64,000 bases of DNA from contig DBGCOP010000027.1 in the NCBI GenBank assembly GCA_048360435.1, forward strand, positions 248,001 through 312,000, in the 5' to 3' direction. Source of the DNA: Limenecus sp048360435. GTDB taxonomy: Bacteria; Cyanobacteriota; Vampirovibrionia; Gastranaerophilales; Gastranaerophilaceae. Below, piece by piece: positions 1 to 8,596 of this stretch. Made by a program: the position numbers and the translations under genes. The notes beneath the pieces are model-generated. The model saw only the letters and a program-made list of their open reading frames with translations, was not told the origin of the DNA and did not search any database. Every line of letters starts with the position of its first letter. The first letter of the stretch is position 1.

Positions 1-2
1 CA

Positions 3-2096
3 CCGAGTCCTTCAATGATTGTAGATGGACATACAGGCATGACTGAAGAAACTGATTATTCCAATACTATATCAGATGCAAAAAAATTTCTTGGTATAAA
101 AAATTTGGGTTTGATTCTTCATCAGTCTTCGTTTCCTGTAAAAGATGATGATATATTTATTGGTTCTCATATAAATAGTAAGGCGTTAGAAGTAAATAAA
201 TTTTTGAAACTCCATGGTTTTGATTCTATTCAACTCGGACCTCCGGGGTTGACCAGACTTTCGCCGTATACTTCTTCAGTCAACTCAAAAAATTATGTTT
301 ATACTGATTTTGAAAAGCTATCTACACCGGAATATGCTCAAATTCTTACGATTAACGAAAAACAAAATGATATTGAGGATGTAATTACACTTGTTGATAA
401 AAATAGAGCGTATGAACAAAATTCTGATTTAACTAATTTTAACAAGGCTTTTTATGTTGCTGACAAACTTTATGAAAAAGCTTATATTAATCTGATGAAA
501 AAAGTTGCTCAAAACGACACTGCTGCGATTGAGCTGAATAATAAATTCAAAGAATTTAAGGTAAAAGAAAATGAATGGCTGGAAAAAGATGCTGTTTTCC
601 AACATTTTAAAAAGAAATTTGATATGGATGAAAATTTCTTTGAATGGCCTGATATGTGCAGAAATCTATTTATTTATAAAGAAGACAAGAGTTCACCATT
701 TCATAAAGATGCTGAGTCGTATTTCAAAAATATCAACAAAAAGCATGGAAAAGAACTTGATTTGTATAAGTTCAAACAATTTATTATAGATAAACAAGAG
801 CAGGAATTTATAAAACAACACGGTAAACTGTTGTATAGTTCTGATTCTATAATAGGTTTTCATATGATGGATTATTATGCTCATCAAGATGCTTTTCTTC
901 CGGGTTATAGAGTTGGGACACCCTATGGAGGTGACGGTAGACCGGTTGGCAATGGTTCTATATGGGGGAATAATCAGACTTGGGATATTCCTGTATTAAA
1001 TCCCCAAAAACTGTTTATTAAAGATGAATCCGGCAATATTATAGGTCTGGGTTCTGCCGGAAAATTAATGAAGCAAAAGTTTGAAAAACTTCTTGATACT
1101 TATGACAATATTAGAATTGATCATGCAATAGGTTTAATTGATCCATGGATTTATGACAAAAACAAAGTAGAAATAAAAATTGGAAGATATGAAAATGAAG
1201 ATGCATCAGTTCCCGAGCATATTATTTACAAAAATGCCCATGGGGCAAATATCAGCATGATGCATAAAGAAAATGTCTACGGATATGAAAAAGGCTGGAA
1301 TGATGGTGTCAGACAGCAAATTAATGAAGAAATAAAAAATATGCCGGATGTTGATCCTGATGGGGATTATGCAAAAATTTTGGATGAGATTCTTTTACCT
1401 TTGTTTAAAGAAAAGGGGGCTAATCCTGAGGATATGATTTGGGAAACACTTGGCTGTGATACACCTAAATTTAAAGAGGTTTTTGATAAACCAAGAGATG
1501 GAAAATATCTTCCTGAAATTACTTCTGCTTATGAATGGCAGATACAAAAAAGGCAGTCTGATCCAAGATATAAAAATAATACCGTAATCTTGGGCTGTCA
1601 TGATCATCCTCCTTTTCATCAGGTCTGTACAGACAGGTTTTATGCTGAAAAGAATTGTAAAAACGGTATATATGAACAGGATTATATAGTAGGCAGTCTA
1701 TATCCTGAATTGGATAATACTCAAAGAAGCAAGATTATGAACCAAATAGGAAGCTGGGATGCTTGTTTAAGAGTTAAATTGAAATTTGAAGAAATGCTCA
1801 GATATGGAGAAAAAATACAACTGACATTTATGGATTTCTTTGGTCTTGATAAAACTTATAATAAAGCCGGAACACAGGACCCCAACAATTGGAAACTTCG
1901 TTTGAATAAAACTTATAAAGAGGATTATTATAAAAGTCTCGAAAGAAAAGATGCTTTTGCTTTGAATATGCCTGAGCTTTTGAAAAGAGCTGTAATAGCT
2001 AAGGTTCAAACAGAAAAAGACGGAGATTTTGAAAGTTATAAACCTCTTATTGATAAGCTTGATAAGTATGAAAAAGTCTTGCAAGAGCCGGACTAA
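3..2096 (+). CDS. malQ: 4-alpha-glucanotransferase-like GH77 protein, 5' end outside window
   Basis: Probable amylomaltase that transfers alpha-1,4-glucan segments in cytoplasmic glycogen or maltodextrin metabolism. Numbering from the first in-window ATG (base 15), GH77 landmarks appear in order: VGTPYGGDGRPVG near 302, the nucleophile region RIDH with D369, the acid/base region WETLG with E477, and CHDH with D530. The frame stays open to the left edge, so the true start lies upstream and the ATG at 15 is internal or arbitrary. Residues 130-290 form a long charged insertion not typical of short MalQ enzymes. No downstream partner shares its strand: the next gene is convergent 15 bases away. 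The family is sure; the exact substrate is inferred. Confidence 0.85.
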   Translation, partial: PSPSMIVDGHTGMTEETDYSNTISDAKKFLGIKNLGLILHQSSFPVKDDDIFIGSHINSKALEVNKFLKLHGFDSIQLGPPGLTRLSPYTSSVNSKNYVYTDFEKLSTPEYAQILTINEKQNDIEDVITLVDKNRAYEQNSDLTNFNKAFYVADKLYEKAYINLMKKVAQNDTAAIELNNKFKEFKVKENEWLEKDAVFQHFKKKFDMDENFFEWPDMCRNLFIYKEDKSSPFHKDAESYFKNINKKHGKELDLYKFKQFIIDKQEQEFIKQHGKLLYSSDSIIGFHMMDYYAHQDAFLPGYRVGTPYGGDGRPVGNGSIWGNNQTWDIPVLNPQKLFIKDESGNIIGLGSAGKLMKQKFEKLLDTYDNIRIDHAIGLIDPWIYDKNKVEIKIGRYENEDASVPEHIIYKNAHGANISMMHKENVYGYEKGWNDGVRQQINEEIKNMPDVDPDGDYAKILDEILLPLFKEKGANPEDMIWETLGCDTPKFKEVFDKPRDGKYLPEITSAYEWQIQKRQSDPRYKNNTVILGCHDHPPFHQVCTDRFYAEKNCKNGIYEQDYIVGSLYPELDNTQRSKIMNQIGSWDACLRVKLKFEEMLRYGEKIQLTFMDFFGLDKTYNKAGTQDPNNWKLRLNKTYKEDYYKSLERKDAFALNMPELLKRAVIAKVQTEKDGDFESYKPLIDKLDKYEKVLQEPD

Positions 2097-2110
2097 TAGG
2101 TATTTTGCCC

Positions 2111-2776
2111 CTAAAAATAAATAAGATGTACGCTTATAACACCGTTTAAAAGGGCTGTTTCATTCTTTTCAAGATACGGAATATTTGTTATTTCTTTGTA
2201 TGCATATTTTTTGTCAATGACCCGCTCGTTATCGTCTTTGTTGTGCTTTATTTTGAGATTTATTGTCTTAAAATCTTTTAACTCAATAGAATAAGGCTCT
2301 TTTGCATAAGGGTCTGTTACGGTTATTTTGCCGTTTTCTTGCAGCATAACAGCATTTATATAATGCCCGTATTCCCGTTTATAAACTTTCCCCTCAGAGC
2401 TGTATACGCCTATATTCAGAATCACTGATTTTCCGTTAGAAATTTCTTTAACAATATCCAACGGTTTTTCTGAGCTAAATCTTTTGCTGACAGGGCGGAT
2501 GCCGTAATATTTTATATATGCGGTTCTTTTATTCTTTTTAAAGAATTTTTCCAGAGCTTTGCAAAAATTGTTTGCAGTTGTCCCTTTTTCTGTTGTTTTC
2601 GCTTGTTTGGAAAAATATTCAACAAGATTTTTGTTATCAAAATTATTGTAATTTATTATACAGTTTGCGGCACAAACAGGTGCACATGTATATTCATCTT
2701 TTTGTTTTATGTCTGAAAAACCACAGACAAATCCTGAAAGAATTATACAAAATAATGTAAAAAAAACTTTTTTCAT
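2111..2776 (-). CDS. exported C39-like cysteine peptidase domain protein
   Basis: Looks like a secreted papain-fold (Peptidase_C39_2) protein. The start at 2776 gives a signal peptide (MKKVFFTLFCIILSGFVCG); a longer reading from 2842 would overlap ychF and bury that signal. After the signal come the catalytic Cys motif EYTCAPVCAANC, then YGHYINAV with the His, and VTDPY with the Asp, which is the C39 order. It lies 4 bases downstream of ychF on the same strand, so it is probably cotranscribed. The substrate is unknown. No ABC transporter is fused or adjacent, so it is not a bacteriocin-processing exporter. It could be a catalytically active peptidase or only a binding fold. Confidence 0.75.
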   Translation of the reverse strand: MKKVFFTLFCIILSGFVCGFSDIKQKDEYTCAPVCAANCIINYNNFDNKNLVEYFSKQAKTTEKGTTANNFCKALEKFFKKNKRTAYIKYYGIRPVSKRFSSEKPLDIVKEISNGKSVILNIGVYSSEGKVYKREYGHYINAVMLQENGKITVTDPYAKEPYSIELKDFKTINLKIKHNKDDNERVIDKKYAYKEITNIPYLEKNETALLNGVISVHLIYF

Positions 2777-2780
2777 ATTA

Positions 2781-3878
2781 TTAAACAGCAAATCTGAAGT
2801 GAACAATATCTCCGTCTTGTATAACGTAATCTTTACCTTCAAGGCGAGTCAAGCCCTTTTCTTTTGCAGCTGCATAAGAGCCGCAAGATATAAAATCTTC
2901 ATAGCTTGTAACTTCTGCTCTGATAAAACCTTTTTCAAAGTCAGTGTGAATAACACCCGCTGCTTGAGGAGCCTTGGCTCCGGCCGGGATAGTCCAGGCG
3001 CGTACTTCAATTTCACCGGCTGTAATATATGTTCTAAGGTCAAGCAAATGATATACAGATCTAATCATTCTTTCAATGCCTGAGCTTTCTACGCCGAGCT
3101 CTGCCAAATAGTCTTTTTTCTCTTCTTCTCCGAGTTCTGAAAGTTCCGCTTCAATTTTTGCTGAAATAACTACGACGTCAGCATTGTGGGATTTTGCGTA
3201 TTCTCTGACTCTTTCAACATAATCATTGCCTGTTGCAAGGTCTGTTTCAGATACATTTGCAGCATAAATAACAGGTTTCGTCGTCATAAGATGCATCATT
3301 TTGATGAAAGGAAGTTCATCTTCGTTAAAATTATCTTTTACATTGATAAACTTACCATCCTCAAGAAGTTTCAAAAGTTTTTCTACAACAGCAAGCTCAG
3401 CAACGGCATCTTTGTCTCCTGTTTTTGCTACTTTTGAAAGTCTTTGCTGACGTTTTTCCAAACTTGCCATATCTGCTAACGCAAGCTCTGTGTTGATTGT
3501 TTCTATATCATCAATCGGGTCAACTTTGCCTGTTACGTGGATTGTGTTGGGGTCATCAAAACATCTTACGACTTCAATGATTGCGTCTGTTTCTCTGATG
3601 TTTGCAAGAAACTGGTTGCCCAGGCCCTCACCTTTGCTGGCACCTTTAACAAGTCCTGCAATGTCCACAAACTCGATAGCAGTAGGTACGACTTTATCAG
3701 TTTTTACCATTTTTTGTAGCACATAAAGTCTTTCATCAGGCACTGTAACAACGCCTACGTTAGGTTCTATCGTACAAAACGGATAGTTTGCACTCTGTGC
3801 ATTTGCCGTTGAAGTCAATGCATTAAATAAAGTTGATTTACCTACGTTTGGTAGCCCTACAATCCCTGCTCTTAACAA
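2781..3878 (-). CDS. ychF: redox-regulated P-loop ATPase YchF
   Basis: Ribosome-associated ATPase/GTPase of the Obg-HflX superfamily. The P-loop GLPNVGKST is at residues 8-16, followed by the switch region NYPFCTIEPN, DIAGLVKGASKGEGLGNQFL, and a C-terminal TGS-like domain ending in GDIVHFRFAV. At 365 residues it has the family's normal length. YchF proteins prefer ATP because the G4 motif is non-canonical; none of the usual NKxD is seen here, in agreement. It starts about 100 bases from the divergent deoB start, so the two genes share a promoter region, and it ends 4 bases before the C39-like peptidase. Identification is very secure. Confidence 0.96.
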   Translation of the reverse strand: MLRAGIVGLPNVGKSTLFNALTSTANAQSANYPFCTIEPNVGVVTVPDERLYVLQKMVKTDKVVPTAIEFVDIAGLVKGASKGEGLGNQFLANIRETDAIIEVVRCFDDPNTIHVTGKVDPIDDIETINTELALADMASLEKRQQRLSKVAKTGDKDAVAELAVVEKLLKLLEDGKFINVKDNFNEDELPFIKMMHLMTTKPVIYAANVSETDLATGNDYVERVREYAKSHNADVVVISAKIEAELSELGEEEKKDYLAELGVESSGIERMIRSVYHLLDLRTYITAGEIEVRAWTIPAGAKAPQAAGVIHTDFEKGFIRAEVTSYEDFISCGSYAAAKEKGLTRLEGKDYVIQDGDIVHFRFAV

Positions 3879-3978
3879 TTTTATGTTCCTCTTTTTATGT
3901 AATTCTTAATTTTATCCTACGAAAAACACGCGGCTTTTACAATCATATGCTAAAATAAATTGCATAAGGAGTTAAAGT

Positions 3979-5160
3979 ATGAAAAGAGCAATTATTTTAG
4001 TTATAGATTCAATGGGCTGCGGAGCAATGCCTGATTGTGCAGAGTATAAAGACATCCCTGAATGCAATACACTTTGTAACGTAGCAAAAGCCAACGGCGG
4101 TTTAAATTTGCCTACAATGCAAAAAATGGGTATAGGAAATCTCGGCAATGTTTTGGGAGTCGCCCCGGAAAATGAAACAAATGCACAATACGGAATAATG
4201 AGAGAGGTATCAAAAGGCAAAGATACAACAACAGGGCACTGGGAAATTGCAGGGCTTGTGCTTGATGAACCTTTTAGAGTTTATCCCGACGGATTCCCGT
4301 CTGACGTCATTGACAAGTTCATAGAAAAAACAGGCTGCGGCGGAGTGCTTGGCAATTACCCCGCTTCAGGCACAAAAATTATTGAAGATTTGAATGAAGA
4401 GCATCATAAGACGAAGTTCCCTATTATTTACACCAGTGCGGACAGCGTTTTTCAGATTGCAGTTGATGTTGATGTCATTCCGTTAGATGAATTATACAGA
4501 ATGTGCAAAATCGCAAGAAAAATTCTTGTGGGCGAACACAATGTTTCCCGTGTAATTGCAAGACCATACCATATTGTTGACGGAAAACCCACCCGAATTT
4601 CCAAAGACAGAAGAGATTATTCGGTAGAACCGCCCAAACCGACTGTTTTAAATGAAATTCTTAAAAAAGGCGGCAGGGTAGTCGGAATCGGCAAAATTGA
4701 AGATATTTATGTAAAATCAGGAATTTCTCATGCAATTCACACAGGTTCTAACAAAGAGGGGCTGGAATTAACACTTAAAGCGCTAAACGGTTCGGTTGAA
4801 TTGGATAAAATAAAAATCGCCAACTCTCAAGAACCTCCAAAATCAGAACTGATTTTTACAAATCTTGTGGACACTGATATGCTTTTCGGCCACAGAAACG
4901 ACTGGAAAGGGTATGGAAAAGCCATAGAAGAAATAGATGCATTCTTGCCTAAAATTATGGAAGCTATGACACAAGAAGATATTCTCTTTATCACGGCTGA
5001 CCACGGCTGCGACCCGACTGTGCCAGGCACCGACCACACAAGAGAGCAGGTACCTTTGCTGGTTTATTCAAAAGCACTTGATTTTAAAACCGGAGATTTA
5101 GGCATTTTGCCAACGTTTGCTTATATTTCTGATGAAGTAAGAAAGTGGCTTGAGCTGTAA
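3979..5160 (+). CDS. deoB: phosphopentomutase
   Basis: Interconverts ribose-1-phosphate (or deoxyribose-1-phosphate) and the 5-phosphate in nucleoside salvage. It belongs to the alkaline phosphatase superfamily. The metal-binding Asp is in VIDSMGCGAMPD (D10), the phosphorylated Thr region is KDTTTGHWE, and the C-terminal metal ligands are in ITADHGCDPT and GTDHTRE. Its 393 residues are typical. AAGGAG lies 7 bases upstream of the ATG. It may form an operon with the small gene at 5204 and the SDR at 5523. With mtnP and tdk elsewhere in the window it suggests active nucleoside salvage. Confidence 0.96.
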   Translation: MKRAIILVIDSMGCGAMPDCAEYKDIPECNTLCNVAKANGGLNLPTMQKMGIGNLGNVLGVAPENETNAQYGIMREVSKGKDTTTGHWEIAGLVLDEPFRVYPDGFPSDVIDKFIEKTGCGGVLGNYPASGTKIIEDLNEEHHKTKFPIIYTSADSVFQIAVDVDVIPLDELYRMCKIARKILVGEHNVSRVIARPYHIVDGKPTRISKDRRDYSVEPPKPTVLNEILKKGGRVVGIGKIEDIYVKSGISHAIHTGSNKEGLELTLKALNGSVELDKIKIANSQEPPKSELIFTNLVDTDMLFGHRNDWKGYGKAIEEIDAFLPKIMEAMTQEDILFITADHGCDPTVPGTDHTREQVPLLVYSKALDFKTGDLGILPTFAYISDEVRKWLEL

Positions 5161-5203
5161 TCTCTTTACGCCCGTAAAAAACTATGATATTTTATTACGT
5201 GTT

Positions 5204-5542
5204 ATGAAATATGTACGGTGGTATGACAAAGATCCGGATTTAAGTAATTTGATGACTTTTTTGGAAAGTCTTAATGAAGATGTCAGAGAAGAAGTTGCCC
5301 AGGATTTGATACAAATTATCATGTCTGAATTGAATACGAACAAAGATGGAGAGATTTCTCTTCTTGCAGACAACAAGATAATTGAATATAAACGTTGGTA
5401 TGATAAAAATATTTCACTTCATTCTGCAATTGAGATAATCAAAAATCTTGGAACAAAAGAAAGAAAAGAGATTATTTCTCTAATAATGGAATCTATTGTT
5501 CAAATCTTAACGGAATATAACTATGAAAAAAATGACAAATAA
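5204..5542 (+). CDS. unknown protein with two internal repeats
   Basis: Function not recognised. The start at 5204 was chosen because a longer reading from 5150 would overlap deoB and adds no conserved-looking sequence. The protein is 112 residues and consists of two similar units. YVRWYDKDPDL followed by a helix ending EEVAQDLIQIIM is echoed by YKRWYDKNISL and a helix ending KEIISLIMESIV. The repeat is therefore about 60 residues with a (V/K)RWYDK signature. No signal peptide or membrane segment is seen. It lies 43 bases after deoB and overlaps the SDR start by 20 bases, so it is probably translationally coupled to the SDR. Confidence 0.7.
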   Translation: MKYVRWYDKDPDLSNLMTFLESLNEDVREEVAQDLIQIIMSELNTNKDGEISLLADNKIIEYKRWYDKNISLHSAIEIIKNLGTKERKEIISLIMESIVQILTEYNYEKNDK

Positions 5543-6269
5543 TTCTGAAAAAACAGTTCTTGTAACAGGTGCTTCAAGAGGAATAGGAAAAAGTATTGCT
5601 GAATTGTTAATTCAAGAGGGATATAACGTTTTTATCAGTGCCAAAAATCAGAAACGTCTTCAAGATACGGCGAAAGAAATTGGAGCAGCCGGTTTTTTTT
5701 CCCTTGATTTATGTTGTGCTAATGCAGAATCATTGGCAGAGTTTTTTGCTATTACAGGAAATATAGATATACTGGTTAACAATGCGGGTGATTATGTATA
5801 TTCTCCAATTGAAAAAACATCTGATGAAGATATGCGCAGGCTTCTTTCTCTAAATATAGAGGCTCCATTTATGCTTATAAGATCGGTTGTTCCTCATATG
5901 AAAAATCAAAAGTGGGGAAGAATTGTCAATATTGGCTCTATTAGCGGTGTTGTTGGCGAGGCAAATGCTTCTTTGTATTCACTAACAAAGTCAGCATTTC
6001 TTGGGCTAACAAAGTCTCTTGCATTAGAGCTTGCACAAGATAACATAACTATAAATACGATCAATCCGGGGTGGGTTGATACTGAACTGGCAAAAGATGC
6101 AGTTGAGGAAAGTACTTTTTCTTATGAAGAAGAGCTTGATATGATACCTCAGAGAAGATTCATCTGTCCGGAGGAAATTGCACATCTTGTTAAATACATG
6201 ATTTCTCAGGAAGCTAAAGGCATGACAGGTCAATCAGTCAATCTTTGCGCAGGATTGAGCGTTGGCTAA
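5523..6269 (+). CDS. short-chain dehydrogenase/reductase, FabG-like
   Basis: Classical SDR using NAD(P)H. The dinucleotide motif TGASRGIG is near residues 15-22, NNAG near 86, the catalytic Ser in NIGSISG and the YxxxK pair in YSLTK. NPGWVDTEL follows as in FabG and related 3-oxoacyl reductases. Its 248 residues are normal. It overlaps the preceding gene by 20 bases and lacks the usual fab neighbours, so a role in fatty acid synthesis is only one option; sugar or other ketone reduction is possible. The ATG at 5523 is followed by a second ATG at 5532. Confidence 0.88.
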   Translation: MKKMTNNSEKTVLVTGASRGIGKSIAELLIQEGYNVFISAKNQKRLQDTAKEIGAAGFFSLDLCCANAESLAEFFAITGNIDILVNNAGDYVYSPIEKTSDEDMRRLLSLNIEAPFMLIRSVVPHMKNQKWGRIVNIGSISGVVGEANASLYSLTKSAFLGLTKSLALELAQDNITINTINPGWVDTELAKDAVEESTFSYEEELDMIPQRRFICPEEIAHLVKYMISQEAKGMTGQSVNLCAGLSVG

Positions 6270-6330
6270 TTTTATACTAAAGTTGTAGTTGGATCTGTTA
6301 TAAATCCTCCAAAAAGATGATTAGTCTCTT

Positions 6331-6387
6331 TCCTTATAATGGTACTTTAAGAAGGTACCTTTATTGTAAGCAAGTAAGGAAGGCAAG
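6331..6387 (+). promoter_or_regulatory. promoter and structured leader of the 6388 gene
   Basis: A perfect TATAAT lies at 6335-6340 without a clear -35. TTCCTTA (6331-6337) is complementary to TAAGGAA (6375-6381), which is the Shine-Dalgarno region of the ATG at 6388. Between them lies the 10-base palindrome AAGGTACCTT (6352-6361) and the pair GGTAC/GTACC (6341-6345, 6355-6359). The Shine-Dalgarno-complementary arm overlaps the -10 box, so it would be absent from a transcript starting at this promoter and present only in read-through RNA. Confidence 0.4.
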
Positions 6388-6879
6388 ATGGATAAATTAA
6401 GAATTTCACAAACAAAATTTGGAATGTTTAAACCTATGTCTAAAGATGAAAGACAGGAAGTACATTCAAACCCGTTCGGTATCAATTTTAAAGGCAATGT
6501 GTTGGCAGCTGATGTTTTTGAGTCTTCAAAAGCTAAAGAAACAAACTCATCGTCCAATCCGTTTGCACAAATGTCAAATAAGTCAAAAATGGTAGCAAGT
6601 GCTGTTGTTGGTTCTATGAATTCCTTCAATGAAGCATTTCGTTCAAGAATCAATTCTATTATTTCTTTTGGCAGACAGGTAAAAGACAGCATTGCTAATT
6701 CTTGGGAAAAAGCTAAAAATACAGAAATTTCATTAGACTTCAAAGGTCTTGTTGAATCTGTTTCTTCTAAATTCAACAACCAATACAGCGTAAACAATCT
6801 GTTAAAACATCCAGTGGATGATTTGAGTGAAATGTTCAGAGCTGAACACGATGCATACAGAGAAAGTTTGAAAGCGTAG
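6388..6879 (+). CDS. unknown protein with NPFGINFKG N-terminal motif
   Basis: Function not recognised. The protein is 163 residues, has no signal peptide, and has a Ser/Asn-rich first third containing NPFGINFKG (28-36) followed by predicted helices. A short F-x-G/A tag of this kind recurs near the N-termini of other proteins in this window (51571, 52545, 61739). The Shine-Dalgarno TAAGGAAGG lies just before the ATG. It is followed after 3 bases by the HEAT-like gene at 6883, so the two form a small operon ended by the terminator at 7271. Confidence 0.75.
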   Translation: MDKLRISQTKFGMFKPMSKDERQEVHSNPFGINFKGNVLAADVFESSKAKETNSSSNPFAQMSNKSKMVASAVVGSMNSFNEAFRSRINSIISFGRQVKDSIANSWEKAKNTEISLDFKGLVESVSSKFNNQYSVNNLLKHPVDDLSEMFRAEHDAYRESLKA

Positions 6880-6882
6880 GTA

Positions 6883-7248
6883 ATGATGAAAACAAACAGA
6901 ATTGATAATATTATTGAAGCGTTGAGCAAACATGAAGACCCAAAATCTATCCAAGTTCTTGAAGAAATTGGAACAAATTCTGAAATTGATGAAATAAGAG
7001 AAAAAACAGCTCATGCGCTTATAAGAAAAAATTCACCTGAAGCATTGAGAATTGTTGTTTCATCAGCTGGTAAGGGTATCAATGATTTGAGTGCAAGAGT
7101 TGCTATGAGTGCAATTAATGAAATTCTTTCATTGAATGATAAAACAGAAGTTTTGAAAGTGCTTGAAGAAACAATGAATGGAGAAGAAAAGTCAGAAGTT
7201 AAAGATACAGCACGTTCAGTAAAAGCTTTAATAACATATTCTATGTGA
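6883..7248 (+). CDS. small HEAT-repeat-like helical protein
   Basis: The 121 residues are almost entirely helical, with alternating short helices resembling HEAT or PBS-lyase-type repeats: LEEIGTNSEIDEIREKTAHALI, then ALRIVVSSAGKGINDLSARVAM. Such repeats are protein-binding scaffolds. No catalytic motif, signal or membrane segment is present. Two ATGs in a row (6883 and 6886) leave the exact start open. It is cotranscribed with the gene at 6388, so its partner may be that protein. The repeat assignment rests on pattern only. Confidence 0.7.
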   Translation: MMKTNRIDNIIEALSKHEDPKSIQVLEEIGTNSEIDEIREKTAHALIRKNSPEALRIVVSSAGKGINDLSARVAMSAINEILSLNDKTEVLKVLEETMNGEEKSEVKDTARSVKALITYSM

Positions 7249-7270
7249 TAGAATATAATACTTCCAATAA

Positions 7271-7297
7271 AAAAGACCCTCAATGGGTCTTTTTTTT
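7271..7297. terminator. bidirectional intrinsic terminator
   Basis: A perfect stem AAAAGACCC / GGGTCTTTT (7271-7279, 7285-7293) with a five-base loop is followed by a T-run on the plus strand and, read from the other side, by a T-run on the minus strand. It separates the convergent genes ending at 7248 and 7296. Confidence 0.9.
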
Positions 7298-7625
7298 ATG
7301 CCGTGAATGTCGGCGTTCCGTTTTCTTTGCCATTGTCTTGTTCACGGAGAGGATTATCGAGAATCAAGTCTGATGAGAAAACTTTTATTACTTCATCACT
7401 GAAACCTGCAAGAAGTCCTTCTATTTGTTCCGGTGTAATATTCAGGTCTCTTGTGTCCAATTTTGAAAAATCAACATCTTTTTTGTTTCCCTGATTACCT
7501 GATGCGCCGCTTGAAGCTGCGCCGGCAGCTTGATATTGAAACAGTGTTTCGTTTCTTGCCGTATTATAGTTTGTGGCTGTTTTTAATTCTTCTTGTAAAC
7601 CAGGACTTAATCTGTTTATCTGCAT
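7296..7625 (-). CDS. unknown small protein
   Basis: Function not recognised. The 109-residue protein has an N-terminus MQINRLSPGLQEEL, an Ala/Gly/Ser-rich linker (about 31-47), then an acidic predicted helical segment DITPEQIEGLLAGFSDEVIKVF. The ATG has a strong AAGGAG at 8 bases. No signal peptide or membrane segment. Its start resembles other lineage-specific proteins in this window that begin M-(Q/K)-(I/V)-basic. It stands alone between a terminator and ispE, and its T-rich 5' region (7626-7759) shows no clear signal. Confidence 0.65.
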   Translation of the reverse strand: MQINRLSPGLQEELKTATNYNTARNETLFQYQAAGAASSGASGNQGNKKDVDFSKLDTRDLNITPEQIEGLLAGFSDEVIKVFSSDLILDNPLREQDNGKENGTPTFTA

Positions 7626-7759
7626 TCAAAATCTCCTTTTCGGCTAACACTTTTTTCCCTGTGTATTAGCTGATTGCTGTTTGGACTTCCTGTTTTTTAT
7701 ATCGGAGTTTTGCGTAAAAACTTTATGTTTTCAGGTTATATATTTACAATATTTAATAT

Positions 7760-8596
7760 TTAGATTTTTTGAACTCCGTGAGTGATGAAGTGCAGATTTT
7801 CTATGACCAGAAATCTTTCTTTGTCAAATTCAACAGGGCAGTGTTTTTCAAGAATAAAAAAGGTAGGACCGGAGCCTGACATTAAAGCTTCAGGAAGAGC
7901 TTCTTTTATCTCCATTAACTCTTTATAATCATTGATTACTGCTAATTCAAGACTGTTATATAAGAATTTTGTGTTGAATTCTTCTGCCATTTTATCAGTA
8001 AAATTCGGTGTTTCTTTGTTTTTCATCTGTGCGAATTTTGTGTATGCTTCTTTAGCAGAAATTCCGAATCCGAGCGGTTTAATCAGTGTCAGATATTCTG
8101 TCTGAGTAGGAATGCGTTCGGTTTTTTCTCCCCTGCCCGCACACATTGCTGTTCCTCCATGCAGACAAAAATTTAAGTCAGAACCAAGAGATGCACACAA
8201 TTTTTCAATTTCTTTTTCAGGCAAAGGCTTGTTGAAAATTTGGTTCAAGCCAAAAAATGTTGCCGCAGCATCAGTGCTTCCGCCAGCCAGACCTGCTTCA
8301 ACAGGTATATTTTTTTCAATATAAATATCTGCTTTTATGTTGTTAATGTTTGTTTTTTCAAAAAATTTCTTACAGGCTTTATAAACAAGGTTTTTCTCGT
8401 TATAAGGTATTTGCTTGGAATTTCCTGAAAGATTTATTTCTATCTTGTCAGAGTGTTCTGTTTGAATTGTTAAATAATCATAAAGACTTATTGCCTGCAT
8501 TATACTTTTTATATTGTGGAATCCGTCTTCTCTTTTATTTAATACTTCGAGAGTAAGGTTAATTTTTGCGGGTGCTGCAATTTTAATTTTGGGCAT
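7760..8596 (-). CDS. ispE: 4-diphosphocytidyl-2-C-methyl-D-erythritol kinase
   Basis: GHMP kinase of the MEP isoprenoid pathway; it phosphorylates CDP-methylerythritol at the 2-hydroxyl. Visible motifs are the N-terminal APAKINLTLEV, the GHMP ATP loop PVEAGLAGGSTDAAA (near 97-111), and MSGSGPTFF near the C-terminus. The 278 residues are normal. It overlaps rsmA by 14 bases, an ispE-rsmA arrangement common in bacteria, so the two are very likely translationally coupled. It indicates that isoprenoids are made through the MEP route, as in cyanobacterial relatives. Confidence 0.95.
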   Translation of the reverse strand: MPKIKIAAPAKINLTLEVLNKREDGFHNIKSIMQAISLYDYLTIQTEHSDKIEINLSGNSKQIPYNEKNLVYKACKKFFEKTNINNIKADIYIEKNIPVEAGLAGGSTDAAATFFGLNQIFNKPLPEKEIEKLCASLGSDLNFCLHGGTAMCAGRGEKTERIPTQTEYLTLIKPLGFGISAKEAYTKFAQMKNKETPNFTDKMAEEFNTKFLYNSLELAVINDYKELMEIKEALPEALMSGSGPTFFILEKHCPVEFDKERFLVIENLHFITHGVQKI

